From Westiellopsis prolifica IICB1 (lineage in GTDB: Bacteria > Cyanobacteriota > Cyanobacteriia > Cyanobacteriales > Nostocaceae), in the NCBI RefSeq assembly GCF_004323185.1, contig NZ_NAPS01000002.1:854753-895123 (forward strand): a stretch of DNA of 40,371 bases. The letters run 5' to 3'. Below the pieces are notes generated by a model, which was not told the DNA's origin, searched no databases, and saw only the letters and a list, made by a program, of their open reading frames with translations. A program made the translations under genes and the position numbers. This document shows, piece by piece, positions 7,250-18,075 of this stretch (position 1 is its first letter; each line of letters starts with the position of its first letter).

Positions 7250-8100
7250 AGTTGTTATCGTTCACTCGGCTTGATTAAAGTAAGCTGACAGACCTAATCT
7301 TTGACTCAAGTAATCTCTCTTTTGTAAGTGCGTTCCTCTACAAATAATAACTTCCTGCGTCATCAGTCAAAACAGGAAAACTGCAAAACCTTAAAATTAT
7401 TTTATTAAAATTGATATTATATTGTACTAAAAATTGACTTTGGTCAATCCTAATCTTCAACAATAGTTAACTTTGTTAGCATTGTACAATTATCACAATA
7501 GCCCATATCCCCGACTTCTGGGAGAAGTAAGTGGGGGGTAGTGTTGTTAACGAAATATTTAGGAATACTATGGGGAAAATCTAACTAAATCTGAGTTCTA
7601 TAGTGAAAATTCCAAAAGCTTGTATTCCAAGGTTTAACTTATACATACTTTACGAACTCTTGGTGTTCTGGGTGTCTATGGTAACTCAATCAATTAATAC
7701 CAATTTCAAAAATGAATGCGATAGATAGACTTACAAAACTCTTATGCACAAAGAGTTTTTCAATCCCAAATCAATAGACACACTTTGGTGCAGCTTTTCG
7801 ACAGAGTAATCTAAAATTCAAAATGGTATAAATAAGCTTGATCAGTGACCACAATTCAGTTTCTAGAAAGAATTAGAGCAATGAAGTCCTGATGTATCTA
7901 AGGCATCAACATTTGACAGTTCAGAATGATATAAATATAGCTTGATATTTACTGATTAATTCATTGAGTAGCTTGTATTCAAAATACTTACAAAAATTTC
8001 ATAGGGATTTAGTATAATACGAGAGATTATTAATCATATAGACAAATTTTTCAGGGCATCCCTAGCGTCATTTGTCACGCAGTCGTACTTTTTGTAATCA
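7250..8100. other. Long divergent intergenic region with imperfect direct repeats
   Basis: 851 AT-rich bases between the TonB-like gene and the first kinase. No ORF of substance. Two imperfect direct copies of a 26-27 bp block (TTCAAAATGGTATAAATA at 7817, TTCAGAATGATATAAATA at 7920, both followed by AGCTTGAT) lie about 100 bp apart and contain TATAAATA boxes, so they may be duplicated promoters or operators. A G/C-rich inverted repeat (ACTTCT/AGAAGT flanked by CCCC/GGGG) lies near 7509-7540. Confidence 0.5.
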
Positions 8101-10140
8101 ATGATCTGCTGCTTAAATCCTGATTGCCCACATCCCCTTAATCCTGATGGAAAGGAATTCTGCCAAACTTGTAACAGTCCCCTCGTACAACTGTTACGGA
8201 AGCGTTTTCGTGTCATCCGTGTGCTTTCAGATGAGGGTGGATTTGGTAGAACTTACTTGGCAGAAGATATAGATAAACTTAACGAACGCTGCGTTATCAA
8301 GCAATTAGCGCCTAAATTCCAAGAAAGCTGGGCCCTCTCTAAAGCGATGGATTTATTTCAGAGAGAGGCACAGCGTTTGCAACAACTTGGAGAACATCCG
8401 CAAATACCCACTTTATTAGCTTATTTTGAAGAAAACACATATCTCTATTTAGTGCAGCAGTTTATAGATGGACAGAATTTGTTAAAGGAGTTGCAACAAA
8501 AAAGAGGGTATAGTGCTAAAGAAATTCGAGACATTTTGTTAGATTTACTACCTGTTTTAAGATTTATTCATGAACGAGGAGTTATTCATAGAGATATCAA
8601 GCCACAGAATATTATTCGCCGTAAAAATGATGGGCGTCTATGCTTGATTGATTTTGGTTCTTCCAAACAATTAACAGCGAAAGTACACATACAAATGGGT
8701 ACTTCGATTGGTTCACATGGCTATTCTGCGATCGAACAAATTAGAGATGGAAAAGCTTACCCAGCCAGCGATTTATTCAGTTTGGGGGCTACTTGTTTTC
8801 ATCTGTTGACTGGAGTTTCTCCTTTTAAATTGTGGACAGAATATGGCTATGCTTGGGTGCAAGATTGGCAACACTATTTAAAGAGTCCGATCGCCACTGA
8901 ACTGGCTGAAGTCATTGATAAACTATTAGCAAAAGATACTCAGCAGCGCTATCAATCAGCGGAACAAGTTCTGAAAGCTTTGATGCCTAAGCAGCTATCA
9001 GAACGAAAAACACAAATAGCTCACTCGTCGGTAATACTACCACCAACTCAGCCGCCATTTGTACCTAAAAAATACACATTGCTAAGAAATTTATTCTTGC
9101 TGAGTTCTTTTGTGATGTTAATCGTGTTGGGTGAATTTTTCTATCGCCAATCGCATCATTTTGACACCTCTGTCTCCTCTCGTTTTGGTCAATCAGGTAA
9201 CACACCAACAAATACTGAAGGAATTCTGCCCCAATCGTCTAAACTGCCTATGGGGAATTTTTATTTGGCGCATACTTTCAAATCGCCGTCTAAATCGGTT
9301 TTGTCTGTTGCGATTAGCCCAGATGATAAAACAATTGTCAGCAACAGTGGGGACACGATTAAACTTTGGAGTTTAACCACCGGACAGGAAATTATAACTT
9401 TGAAAGGGCATAGCGATCGCGTTAATGTTGTTAGCATCACCCCAGATGGACAAACCTTGGTTAGTGGTAGTGAAGATAAAACCATCAAACTCTGGAATTT
9501 GGCTAGAGGACAAGAAATCCGAACCTTTGAGGGACGTACAAATTCAGTTCATACTCTGGTCATTAGCCCGGATGGTAATCTTGTAGCCAACGGTAGCGAC
9601 GATAACACGATTAAATTATGGGATTTGGCAACTGGCCAAGAAATTCGCACTTTTAATGGTCATACCTCTTGGGTGCGGTCTATCGTCTTCAGTCCTGATC
9701 AAAAAACATTGATCAGTGGTAGTCGCGATCAAACTATCAAAATTTGGGATGTGACAACCGGAAACGAAATTCGTACTCTTACAGGACATACCCAAGCTGT
9801 AACATCCATCGCCATTACGCCAGATGGAAAAACCCTGATCAGTGGAAGTGATGATAAAACCATCAAAATTTGGGATTTGACAACCGGAAAAGAAATTCGT
9901 ACCCTTGTCGGTCATTCTGGAGGAGTTCGCTCTGTGGCCCTGAGTCCAGATGGCCAAACTCTTGCTAGCGGTAGTGGCGATAAGACTATTAAATTGTGGA
10001 ATATAAATACAGGCGAACAAATTCGCACTCTAGCAGGACACGGTGACGGAGTTCAGTCTCTAGCTTTTAGTCAAAATGGCAACATCCTAGTCAGTTGCGG
10101 TTTTGACAATATAATCAAAATTTGGCGAGTCTCAACTTAA
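8101..10140 (+). CDS. Receptor-like Ser/Thr protein kinase with C-terminal WD40 propeller
   Basis: 679 residues. Domains in order: a zinc-ribbon-like N-terminus (Cys3/4, Cys9, Cys21, Cys24); a Hanks-type kinase domain (about 36-297) with glycine loop EGGFGRTYLAED, Lys67 in VIKQL, catalytic HRDIKPQN (Asp165) and DFG at 184-186; a Pro-rich linker; one membrane segment (about 328-347); a spacer; then seven WD repeats (about 395-679), each ending TIKLW/TIKIW and the last IIKIWRV. All catalytic residues are present. With the kinase inside, the propeller should lie outside the cytoplasm, making this a sensor kinase with an unknown ligand. It is a close paralogue of the gene at 13421, including the start MICCLNPDC. 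A WD40-only gene follows 169 bp downstream. Confidence 0.93.
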   Translation: MICCLNPDCPHPLNPDGKEFCQTCNSPLVQLLRKRFRVIRVLSDEGGFGRTYLAEDIDKLNERCVIKQLAPKFQESWALSKAMDLFQREAQRLQQLGEHPQIPTLLAYFEENTYLYLVQQFIDGQNLLKELQQKRGYSAKEIRDILLDLLPVLRFIHERGVIHRDIKPQNIIRRKNDGRLCLIDFGSSKQLTAKVHIQMGTSIGSHGYSAIEQIRDGKAYPASDLFSLGATCFHLLTGVSPFKLWTEYGYAWVQDWQHYLKSPIATELAEVIDKLLAKDTQQRYQSAEQVLKALMPKQLSERKTQIAHSSVILPPTQPPFVPKKYTLLRNLFLLSSFVMLIVLGEFFYRQSHHFDTSVSSRFGQSGNTPTNTEGILPQSSKLPMGNFYLAHTFKSPSKSVLSVAISPDDKTIVSNSGDTIKLWSLTTGQEIITLKGHSDRVNVVSITPDGQTLVSGSEDKTIKLWNLARGQEIRTFEGRTNSVHTLVISPDGNLVANGSDDNTIKLWDLATGQEIRTFNGHTSWVRSIVFSPDQKTLISGSRDQTIKIWDVTTGNEIRTLTGHTQAVTSIAITPDGKTLISGSDDKTIKIWDLTTGKEIRTLVGHSGGVRSVALSPDGQTLASGSGDKTIKLWNINTGEQIRTLAGHGDGVQSLAFSQNGNILVSCGFDNIIKIWRVST

Positions 10141-10309
10141 TCGTTTTTTTACATATAAAAAGTAATGTTAAATATTGACCAATAAATCTGAAAAGTCTTT
10201 CATCCAATGGGTAAATAAATTTATCCCCAGGAAAATATATAAAATCTCTGGTTTGTGAATTTCACAGCATGAGACCTGAGCAACTGCTGAATTTGCAATA
10301 TCTGTACAA

Positions 10310-11350
10310 ATGAGCTACTCAAAAATCAAAATCTTAACGGGTGCGGCGATCATACTTTTAGGTTCTGGAGGAACTTGGCTGTGGCAATCTGCTCCAGCTG
10401 CCACCAGCTTGTCTCCTGAAAGCTTTAGTCAGCCGAATAAAACGGCATGGACAAATGTTGGGGTCGGCGACGCTCTCACCCTCAAAGGACATGCTTACCC
10501 CGTTTGGTCTGTGGCGATGAGTCCAGATGGTAAAAAACTTGCTTCCGCAAGCACAGACAAAACTATCAAAATTTGGGATACAGAAACAGGGTCAGAATTG
10601 CACACTTTGAGGGGGCATTCTGAATGGATTAACTCTGTTGCTATTAGTCCTGATGGCAAAATTCTCGCATCTGCCAGTGCAGATAATACCATCAAAATTT
10701 GGGATTTGCAAACAGGAAAATTAGTTCAGACTTTAAAAGGACATCTAGCCTCAGTTCAGTCTATCGCCTTCAGTTCAGATAACCAAACTTTAGTTAGTGG
10801 CAGTTGGGATCAGAGCATTAAAGTATGGGATGTAGCCACAGGCAAACAAATTCGTACCCTTAAAGGAGATTGTGACGTAGTAGATGCGATCGCTATTAGC
10901 CCCGACAGGAATACAGTTGCTAGTAGTAGTTACTTTGAAAACAGTGTAAAGCTGTGGAATTTACACACAGGAAAACAAATTCGCGTCTTGAGAGGTAACA
11001 CACAGGCTGTTCATTCCCTTGCTTTTACCCCTGATAGCAATACTTTGGCAACTGGTAGCTGGGATAACACAATCAAACTATGGAATTTAAAGACAGGTAA
11101 AGAAAGTCACACAATGACAGGTCATACCAACAAGGTTTGGTCTGTCAGCTTTAGTCCAGATGGGAAAACTTTGGCTAGTGGTAGTTGGGACAAGACCATT
11201 AAACTTTGGAATGTGAACACAGGAGAAGAAATTCGCACCCTCAAAGGACATGACGACAAAGTTTGGTCTGTGGCCTTTAGTGCTGATGGTAATTCTGTTG
11301 CAAGTAGCAGTTTGGACAAAACGATCAAGATTTGGCGGGTATCGCAGTAA
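10310..11350 (+). CDS. Membrane-anchored or exported WD40-repeat protein
   Basis: 346 residues. An N-terminal hydrophobic segment (about 8-26) acts as signal anchor or signal peptide. Seven WD40 repeats (about 50-346) follow, enough for one closed beta-propeller, with the last blade ending TIKIWRV as in both flanking kinases. There is no kinase domain. The blades are so similar to those of the neighbours (TIKLWNLKTGKE, HTLRGHSEW) that it looks like a split-off or duplicated propeller from the same family. It is probably extracytoplasmic, like the predicted propellers of the kinases, so competition for or sharing of a ligand is conceivable (inference). Confidence 0.88.
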   Translation: MSYSKIKILTGAAIILLGSGGTWLWQSAPAATSLSPESFSQPNKTAWTNVGVGDALTLKGHAYPVWSVAMSPDGKKLASASTDKTIKIWDTETGSELHTLRGHSEWINSVAISPDGKILASASADNTIKIWDLQTGKLVQTLKGHLASVQSIAFSSDNQTLVSGSWDQSIKVWDVATGKQIRTLKGDCDVVDAIAISPDRNTVASSSYFENSVKLWNLHTGKQIRVLRGNTQAVHSLAFTPDSNTLATGSWDNTIKLWNLKTGKESHTMTGHTNKVWSVSFSPDGKTLASGSWDKTIKLWNVNTGEEIRTLKGHDDKVWSVAFSADGNSVASSSLDKTIKIWRVSQ

Positions 11351-11372
11351 ATATTGTTGATAGTTGGTAGTT

Positions 11373-11408
11373 GGTAGTTGATTGTTACTAGGAAAACAAT
11401 CAACTACC
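11373..11408 (+). terminator. 14-bp perfect hairpin after the WD40 gene
   Basis: GGTAGTTGATTGTT (11373-11386) pairs exactly with AACAATCAACTACC (11395-11408) around an 8-nt loop, 22 bp after the stop. The arm is part of a GTTGGTA-type tandem repeat. Probable terminator, though no long T-run follows. Confidence 0.6.
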
Positions 11409-11469
11409 AGATATTACTTAACTCTCAACTTGCACCTAGTCCGAAATTAAAATTTGAACTGAAAGCTAA

Positions 11470-11523
11470 AGTCGGCTTTTAACCGACTGGCTCAAGTTTG
11501 AACCCATTAAAATGGGTTTGAGC
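11470..11523. terminator. Two adjacent hairpins between convergent genes
   Basis: AGTCGG/CCGACT (11470-11488) is followed by an imperfect stem GCTCAA..ACCCATT/AATGGGTTTGAGC (11490-11523). They lie between the WD40 gene (+) and the PPC protein (-) and could serve either strand. Confidence 0.5.
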
Positions 11524-11580
11524 TTTGATCCGAAAATTTATTTTACCGCTGATTCCAGCTGGTGCAAGATATCACCATAA

Positions 11581-12858
11581 TTAAAAAATAGTCAATCGAT
11601 ATGTACCTGTTCGTTGAGGAACAGAGGAAATGACCACAACATAATAAGCTCCATCTTCAGGTAACTTAGCTCGATCAATCAAAGCAGTATATCTACCATC
11701 TTTATCATTATCCGCCGCAATGACTTGACCTTTGGAATTAAGCAGAACGATGTAGGGAGAAAACTGTTCTAGGACGCTATCTACACGTATGCTCACAAGT
11801 TGGTCTTTTTTACCCTCAAATCTAGAAACACTGTAAGGACTGCCATTATTTTTGAGTTTAGAGCCGTTTGCAGCCAATTGATCTGATTCATCAAGAGTGT
11901 AACTAGCTCTGTCGTTCCTCAAAGCTAAACTATAGCGACCTATTTCTCCAGGATTACGACTAGTGACTGCGATGGTATAAACACCTCTAGCAGGTAGTCT
12001 GACAAATAGAAATGCGTCTTTGACTTCCCCATTAATTCCTATTTCCCCACTGCTTCTTTTAGCAAGAACGTTATTGTTGGGGTCAAGCAAAATCATGAAT
12101 GGATTTAGATTCAGATTGTTAGAACGGCGTTGATCAGCACTACCAATCAGTCTAATTTGAATTAATTGATTTTCTCTGCCTTCAAACTGATAAAAGTGAA
12201 AATATCTACCTTGAGATTTAAAATCACCTGGAGCTAAGACACCCAATTGAATGTCTACAAAGTTAATTGGTTTGGCGTTAGGTATTTTGCTACCAGAAAC
12301 AGGTGATCCGCCAGAATTTCTATTATTATTTGTAGGCTTAATTCTAGAAGGTGAAGAATTAACAGGACGAGGACTCGGTTGTGGCGCTGGTTGAGTATAA
12401 GTCGGTTTTGGTGTATTTGGTGTAGAACGACGAGGACTCGGTTGTGGTGCTGGTTGGGTACTGGGAGTACCAGTACCGGAAGGTTGGGGTTTTGGAGATG
12501 GTGTTGGAGATGGTGTTGGAGATGGTGTTGGTGTTGTAGTAGAACCAGTACCGGAAGGTTGGGGTTTTGGAGATGGTGTTGGTGTTGGTGTGGGAGGGAT
12601 GGGAGATTCTATGGGTTGATTAGTTTGAGCAGCTGGGGATGGTTGCGTAACAGGAATTTGCTCAATCGCCTGTTTGACTGCTTCTGGTTGTCTCTCATCT
12701 GGTGTTTTAGCAATTATAAATTCTTCCGACTGTTTGGGAATTTCCAACGCAGCCATAGGTAGAGCATAATTTGTGATTAACAAACTACTACTCAAAGAAA
12801 TAATTAAAGCCAAATCAAATTTATTCCAAAAGTTTTTGTTATTTCTTCTTACGAACAT
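11581..12858 (-). CDS. Exported proline-rich protein with two PPC-like domains
   Basis: 425 residues from the ATG at 12858, chosen because GAGGAG precedes it closely; the frame stays open to an ATG at 12903. An N-terminal hydrophobic segment (about 15-38) is a signal peptide or anchor. A low-complexity region of Pro-Thr-Pro-Ser repeats (about 72-170) holds a duplicated SPKPQPSGTG unit. Two beta-rich segments (about 201-305 and 318-425) resemble bacterial pre-peptidase C-terminal (PPC) domains: YFHFYQFEGRENQLIQIRL and PYSVSRFEGKKDQLVSIRV are matching units, each ending in a YxLxL/YRLTI strand. No enzyme domain is present, so it is probably a surface-binding protein. It lies between the two kinase genes on the opposite strand. 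Confidence 0.8.
   Translation of the reverse strand: MFVRRNNKNFWNKFDLALIISLSSSLLITNYALPMAALEIPKQSEEFIIAKTPDERQPEAVKQAIEQIPVTQPSPAAQTNQPIESPIPPTPTPTPSPKPQPSGTGSTTTPTPSPTPSPTPSPKPQPSGTGTPSTQPAPQPSPRRSTPNTPKPTYTQPAPQPSPRPVNSSPSRIKPTNNNRNSGGSPVSGSKIPNAKPINFVDIQLGVLAPGDFKSQGRYFHFYQFEGRENQLIQIRLIGSADQRRSNNLNLNPFMILLDPNNNVLAKRSSGEIGINGEVKDAFLFVRLPARGVYTIAVTSRNPGEIGRYSLALRNDRASYTLDESDQLAANGSKLKNNGSPYSVSRFEGKKDQLVSIRVDSVLEQFSPYIVLLNSKGQVIAADNDKDGRYTALIDRAKLPEDGAYYVVVISSVPQRTGTYRLTIF
12462..12600. repeat. Tandem and direct repeats inside the PPC-protein gene
   Basis: Hexamer-like GGTGTTGGAGAT units and two copies of a block reading AGTACCGGAAGGTTGGGG encode the Pro-Thr-Ser linker on the minus strand. 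Such slippage-prone DNA should vary in length between strains. Confidence 0.75.
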
Positions 12859-13420
12859 GTCACTCCTCACAATTTTGATGCATAGATAATATATAAAATA
12901 CAAAAAATTAGTTTTAGAATACTAAAAAACCATAATCATCTTCTTGATCTCAAGGAGATTTTTAAAGAGAAACAATTTTAGTTATTTTAAATTTATAGCA
13001 TTACTGATAAATAAAATTTTCATTTCAGCTAGTAATAGCTCCTGTTATTCTAACTTTAGATAGTTGTTTTTATTAGATATTGGATATATTCACTCCCTAC
13101 AAAATATTGTATTTGCTTTGCATAATATTTACTTAACACAAGTATTACTGGTAAATTTTTGATTCATGACTGTACAAGTCTGTAAAAAAATGTTATTTCC
13201 GTGCTTGTTTGATAATATATAAAATGTGGACGTAGACATACTAATGCCGGCACCTGTGCTGCTAGCAACCACGATTATAGAAAAAATCCGATACTTTAAT
13301 TTTAAATTGCCTAGTTACCAATAGATTGATTTTGGAGTCAAAAACTTTGTTTTGGCAAATTAATAGCAAAATGATACGTCATAAATTAACATATACTCAA
13401 GCTGCAAATTTCTTGCTAGT
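12859..13420. other. AT-rich divergent intergenic region
   Basis: 562 bases between the PPC-protein gene and the second kinase. No ORF, tRNA or strong hairpin is seen. Both promoters must be here; ATAATATATAAAATG near 13211 is -10-like but unproven. Confidence 0.45.
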
Positions 13421-15493
13421 ATGATTTGCTGCCTAAATCCCGATTGCCAAGATCCCTTAAACCCTGATGATAGCCAATATTGTCAGAATTGCGGAACCCT
13501 CCTAGTACCTCTGCTTAGAGGTCACTACCGTGTTATCGATAGATTGTCTGTAGAAGGTGGATTTAGTATCACCTATCTAGCGGAAGATATCGACAAACTA
13601 AATGCAAAATGCGTTGTTAAGCAACTCGCCCCAAAAGTCAAAGATACAGGGGCTTTAAAGAAGGCTGTCCAGCTTTTTGAACAGGAAGCCCGACGCCTAC
13701 AAGAGTTGGGAGAACACCCACAAATTCCCCACCTGCTAGCTTACTTTGAGCAAGATAACTATTTATATTTAGTACAACAATATATAGATGGACAAAATTT
13801 ACTAAAAGAATTGCAGCAGCAAGGTAGATTTAGCGAGAGAAAAATCCGGGAACTTTTATTAGATTTATTACCAGTTCTGAAATTTATCCATGATCACGGT
13901 GTAGTTCACCGAGATATCAAGCCTCAAAATATTATTCGTCGTAAATCCTTGCATCCTTTTGTAGACAGAGATTCAAAAGGAGAGCTAGTATTAATTGATT
14001 TTGGAGCCTCAAAGCTACTGACGACAACAGTGCAGCCGAAAATGGGAACAACTATCGGTTCACATGGGTATACTCCCGTTGAACAAATGCAAGATGGAGA
14101 GGCCTATCCAGCTAGTGATTTATTTAGCTTGGGCGCCACTTGTTTTTACCTGCTAACTGGAACTTCCCCATCAAAATTGTGGATGCAACAAGGCTATGGC
14201 TGGGTGTCATCTTGGTGGCAATATTTTAGTACTCCTAGTAGAGGTGGACTCGCCCTTTCTATGGAGTTGGGTAGGGTTTTGGACAAGCTGCTAAAGATAG
14301 AGATTCAAGAGCGCTATCAATCAGCTGATGATGTAATTAAAGATTTATCACGTCAACCATCGCCATTACCAGAACTTGATGAAACTGTATTGTCAGGTTC
14401 GCCACAAAATAAAGGCGGATTTTTTCCACTATCAACTAAAAAATTTAAAAATAGATTATTTATTAATGCTGTAATTGTCATATTGGCATTAGCAGGGGTT
14501 TGGTATTTTCAGTCTCGTCCACAGGTAACTCAGTCTGCTGATCCTGTTCCACCTCAACAGACTGTGACTGTAACTCAAAAATCTGATGAACCCAGCACTT
14601 TAAAAGGACATGCTAGCGATGTTAATTCTGTCGCTTTTGACTTTGATGGGCAAAAACTGGCTAGTGGTAGTGACGACAAAACTATTAAAATTTGGGATTT
14701 AGCAACTCAACAAGAAATTCAGACTTTGCGGGGACATTCCCAATGGGTTTGGGGTGTCGTCTTTAGTCCTGATGGAAAAACTCTTGCGAGTGCAAGTGCA
14801 GACGAAACAGTTAAATTGTGGGATTTAGCAACCGGAAGCGAAATTTTCACCTTCAAGGGACACAAAGCTGGTGTCACTTCTGTAGCTTTTAGTCCTGATG
14901 GGAAAATTCTTGCTAGTGCTAGTTTAGACAAGACGATCAAACTGTGGAATGTCAAAACTGGAAAAGAAATTTGCACTCTTGTGGGACATTCGGGGGCGAT
15001 CGCTTCTGTAGCTTTTAGTCCCGATGGACAAACTGTTGCTAGCGGTAGCTGGGATAAAACTATTAGACTGTGGAATGTCAATACTGCTAAGAATATCCGT
15101 ACTTTTAAAGGACACTCTGATTTAATTGTTTCCGTGGCTTTTAGTCCTGATGGTACTAGCCTAGCTAGTGGTAGTAAGGACAAAACTATTAAACTGTGGA
15201 ACTTGGCAACAGGAAAAGCAACTCTAACTTTAAAAGCCCATACTGATAAAGTCAATTCTGTTGCTTTTGTATCTAATACTGCTAACAATAAATCTTTAGA
15301 TACAGTGAGTCTCGTCAGTGGTAGTAGTGACAATACGATTAAACTCTGGAATCTAAAAACAGCAAAAGAAATTCGTACTCTCAAAAGAGACTCTGGATAT
15401 ATTTATTCTGTTGCGATTAGTCCAGATGGAAATACTGTTGCTGGTGGGGGTAGTGCAGAGAATATTATTAAGGTTTGGCGAGTGCAAGAATGA
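13421..15493 (+). CDS. Receptor-like Ser/Thr kinase with WD40 propeller (paralogue of the 8101 gene)
   Basis: 690 residues with the same plan as the gene at 8101: zinc-ribbon start MICCLNPDC with Cys3/4, 9, 21 and 24; kinase domain (about 36-310) with Lys67, HRDIKPQN (Asp165) and DFG 193-195; a membrane segment (about 346-363); and seven WD repeats (about 391-690), the last ending IIKVWRV. Two differences stand out. The glycine loop reads EGGFSITYLAED, with Ser in place of the third Gly. Also, about nine extra residues (LHPFVDRDSKGE region) lie between the catalytic loop and DFG. The enzyme is probably still active, since Lys, Asp and DFG are intact. The numbering of the two kinases is identical through residue 170, showing a fairly recent duplication. 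Confidence 0.93.
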   Translation: MICCLNPDCQDPLNPDDSQYCQNCGTLLVPLLRGHYRVIDRLSVEGGFSITYLAEDIDKLNAKCVVKQLAPKVKDTGALKKAVQLFEQEARRLQELGEHPQIPHLLAYFEQDNYLYLVQQYIDGQNLLKELQQQGRFSERKIRELLLDLLPVLKFIHDHGVVHRDIKPQNIIRRKSLHPFVDRDSKGELVLIDFGASKLLTTTVQPKMGTTIGSHGYTPVEQMQDGEAYPASDLFSLGATCFYLLTGTSPSKLWMQQGYGWVSSWWQYFSTPSRGGLALSMELGRVLDKLLKIEIQERYQSADDVIKDLSRQPSPLPELDETVLSGSPQNKGGFFPLSTKKFKNRLFINAVIVILALAGVWYFQSRPQVTQSADPVPPQQTVTVTQKSDEPSTLKGHASDVNSVAFDFDGQKLASGSDDKTIKIWDLATQQEIQTLRGHSQWVWGVVFSPDGKTLASASADETVKLWDLATGSEIFTFKGHKAGVTSVAFSPDGKILASASLDKTIKLWNVKTGKEICTLVGHSGAIASVAFSPDGQTVASGSWDKTIRLWNVNTAKNIRTFKGHSDLIVSVAFSPDGTSLASGSKDKTIKLWNLATGKATLTLKAHTDKVNSVAFVSNTANNKSLDTVSLVSGSSDNTIKLWNLKTAKEIRTLKRDSGYIYSVAISPDGNTVAGGGSAENIIKVWRVQE

Positions 15494-15519
15494 GTTTGGG
15501 GATTGGGGTTACACCCCTG

Positions 15520-15625
15520 ATACCATTTCACGAAAAACCTGATACAAATACAGACCCTGTACCAGACGCGATATATCACGTCTGGTACAAAATTTATATG
15601 GATCGTGATTAACGTGAAATGGTAT
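15520..15625. repeat. Nested perfect palindromes between convergent genes
   Basis: The outer arms ATACCATTTCACG (15520-15532) and CGTGAAATGGTAT (15613-15625) match over 13 bp. Nested inside are GTACCAGACG (15559-15568) and CGTCTGGTAC (15579-15588), matching over 10 bp. The whole lies between the second kinase (+) and the phosphoribosyltransferase (-). It may be a terminator or a mobile small palindrome inserted in another; the inner unit recurs at 36648-36675. Confidence 0.75.
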
Positions 15626-15659
15626 GAGCAACGTTTTTTCGTCATTCCACCAAATGTAG

Positions 15660-15703
15660 AGACGCGTTCGCTTTTAGCGTTCCCGCAGGGTAATTTCGCG
15701 TCT
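15660..15703. repeat. Small palindrome, AGACGCG/CGCGTCT family
   Basis: 7-bp arms AGACGCG and CGCGTCT with a 30-nt loop, just after the nested palindromes. Confidence 0.55.
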
Positions 15704-15739
15704 GTTGAAACTAATTTGTGAACAAATTAATACTCCTTA

Positions 15740-16252
15740 CTAACCACTCACCACTTCCAAGAATTGCGCCGGTTTCATAAACTCATAATGTTCAAATGGT
15801 TGATGAATCCAAGGATTGTCAGGGAGATAGTCAACGTAGTAATCAGGTTTGATGACTGAACAAGCTTTATACCAAATAACCGCAGTACGAATTTCTTCTA
15901 TTGGAGCATCAGAATACATCTTCAACCAAGGTATAGTCTCTTTGAGAGTCACTCCAGAATCTACTAAATCATCTACTAAAAGAATACGCGAACCTAACTT
16001 TTCTGTAGTCATTGTCAAATGGCGAGAAAAACTTAAACATGCTCTCTCTTGCTTGCCTGGGCCACTGTAAGATGATGTTGCTAAAATTGCCAATGGCTGT
16101 TTATATATACGGGAGAGAATATCTCCCACCCGTAGTCCTCCTCTAGCAATACAGATAATTTGATTGAACTCCCAACCGGATTGATAGATTTGAGCAGCCA
16201 GTTGTTCAATTTTGCGGTGATAATCTGACCAAGAAATGTAAAGGTCTGTCAT
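15740..16252 (-). CDS. Purine-type phosphoribosyltransferase
   Basis: 170 residues, type I PRTase fold. The PRPP-binding loop ILLVDDLVDSGVT is at residues 90-102 (Asp94, Asp95), and the PPi loop CIARGGLRVGD at 34-44 is clear. The short C-terminus with NPWIHQPFE resembles bacterial xanthine/hypoxanthine-guanine PRTases of the XGPRT-like group, which salvage purine bases in the cytoplasm. The exact base cannot be assigned from sequence alone. It is divergent from the GPH transporter with only 74 bp between the starts, so the two may share a control region. Confidence 0.85.
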   Translation of the reverse strand: MTDLYISWSDYHRKIEQLAAQIYQSGWEFNQIICIARGGLRVGDILSRIYKQPLAILATSSYSGPGKQERACLSFSRHLTMTTEKLGSRILLVDDLVDSGVTLKETIPWLKMYSDAPIEEIRTAVIWYKACSVIKPDYYVDYLPDNPWIHQPFEHYEFMKPAQFLEVVSG

Positions 16253-16326
16253 AGTTAGGAAGGTTAATTGCAGCTATTAATAAATGGCAAACCAAACTTC
16301 TTATTGTAATATGAGCGTAGTCTAAT

Positions 16327-18066
<1,740 letters not shown>

Positions 18067-18075
18067 TTAAACCAA

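Noticed and set aside
12379-12762. Trp/Arg-rich plus-strand ORF
   Set aside because: It is the antisense shadow of the Pro-Thr-Ser repeats of the PPC protein; its composition follows from the repeat, not from coding.
14719-15384. 221-codon minus-strand ORF opposite the WD40 blades
   Set aside because: Antisense frame kept open by the blade codon pattern; similar shadows occur opposite the other WD40 genes.
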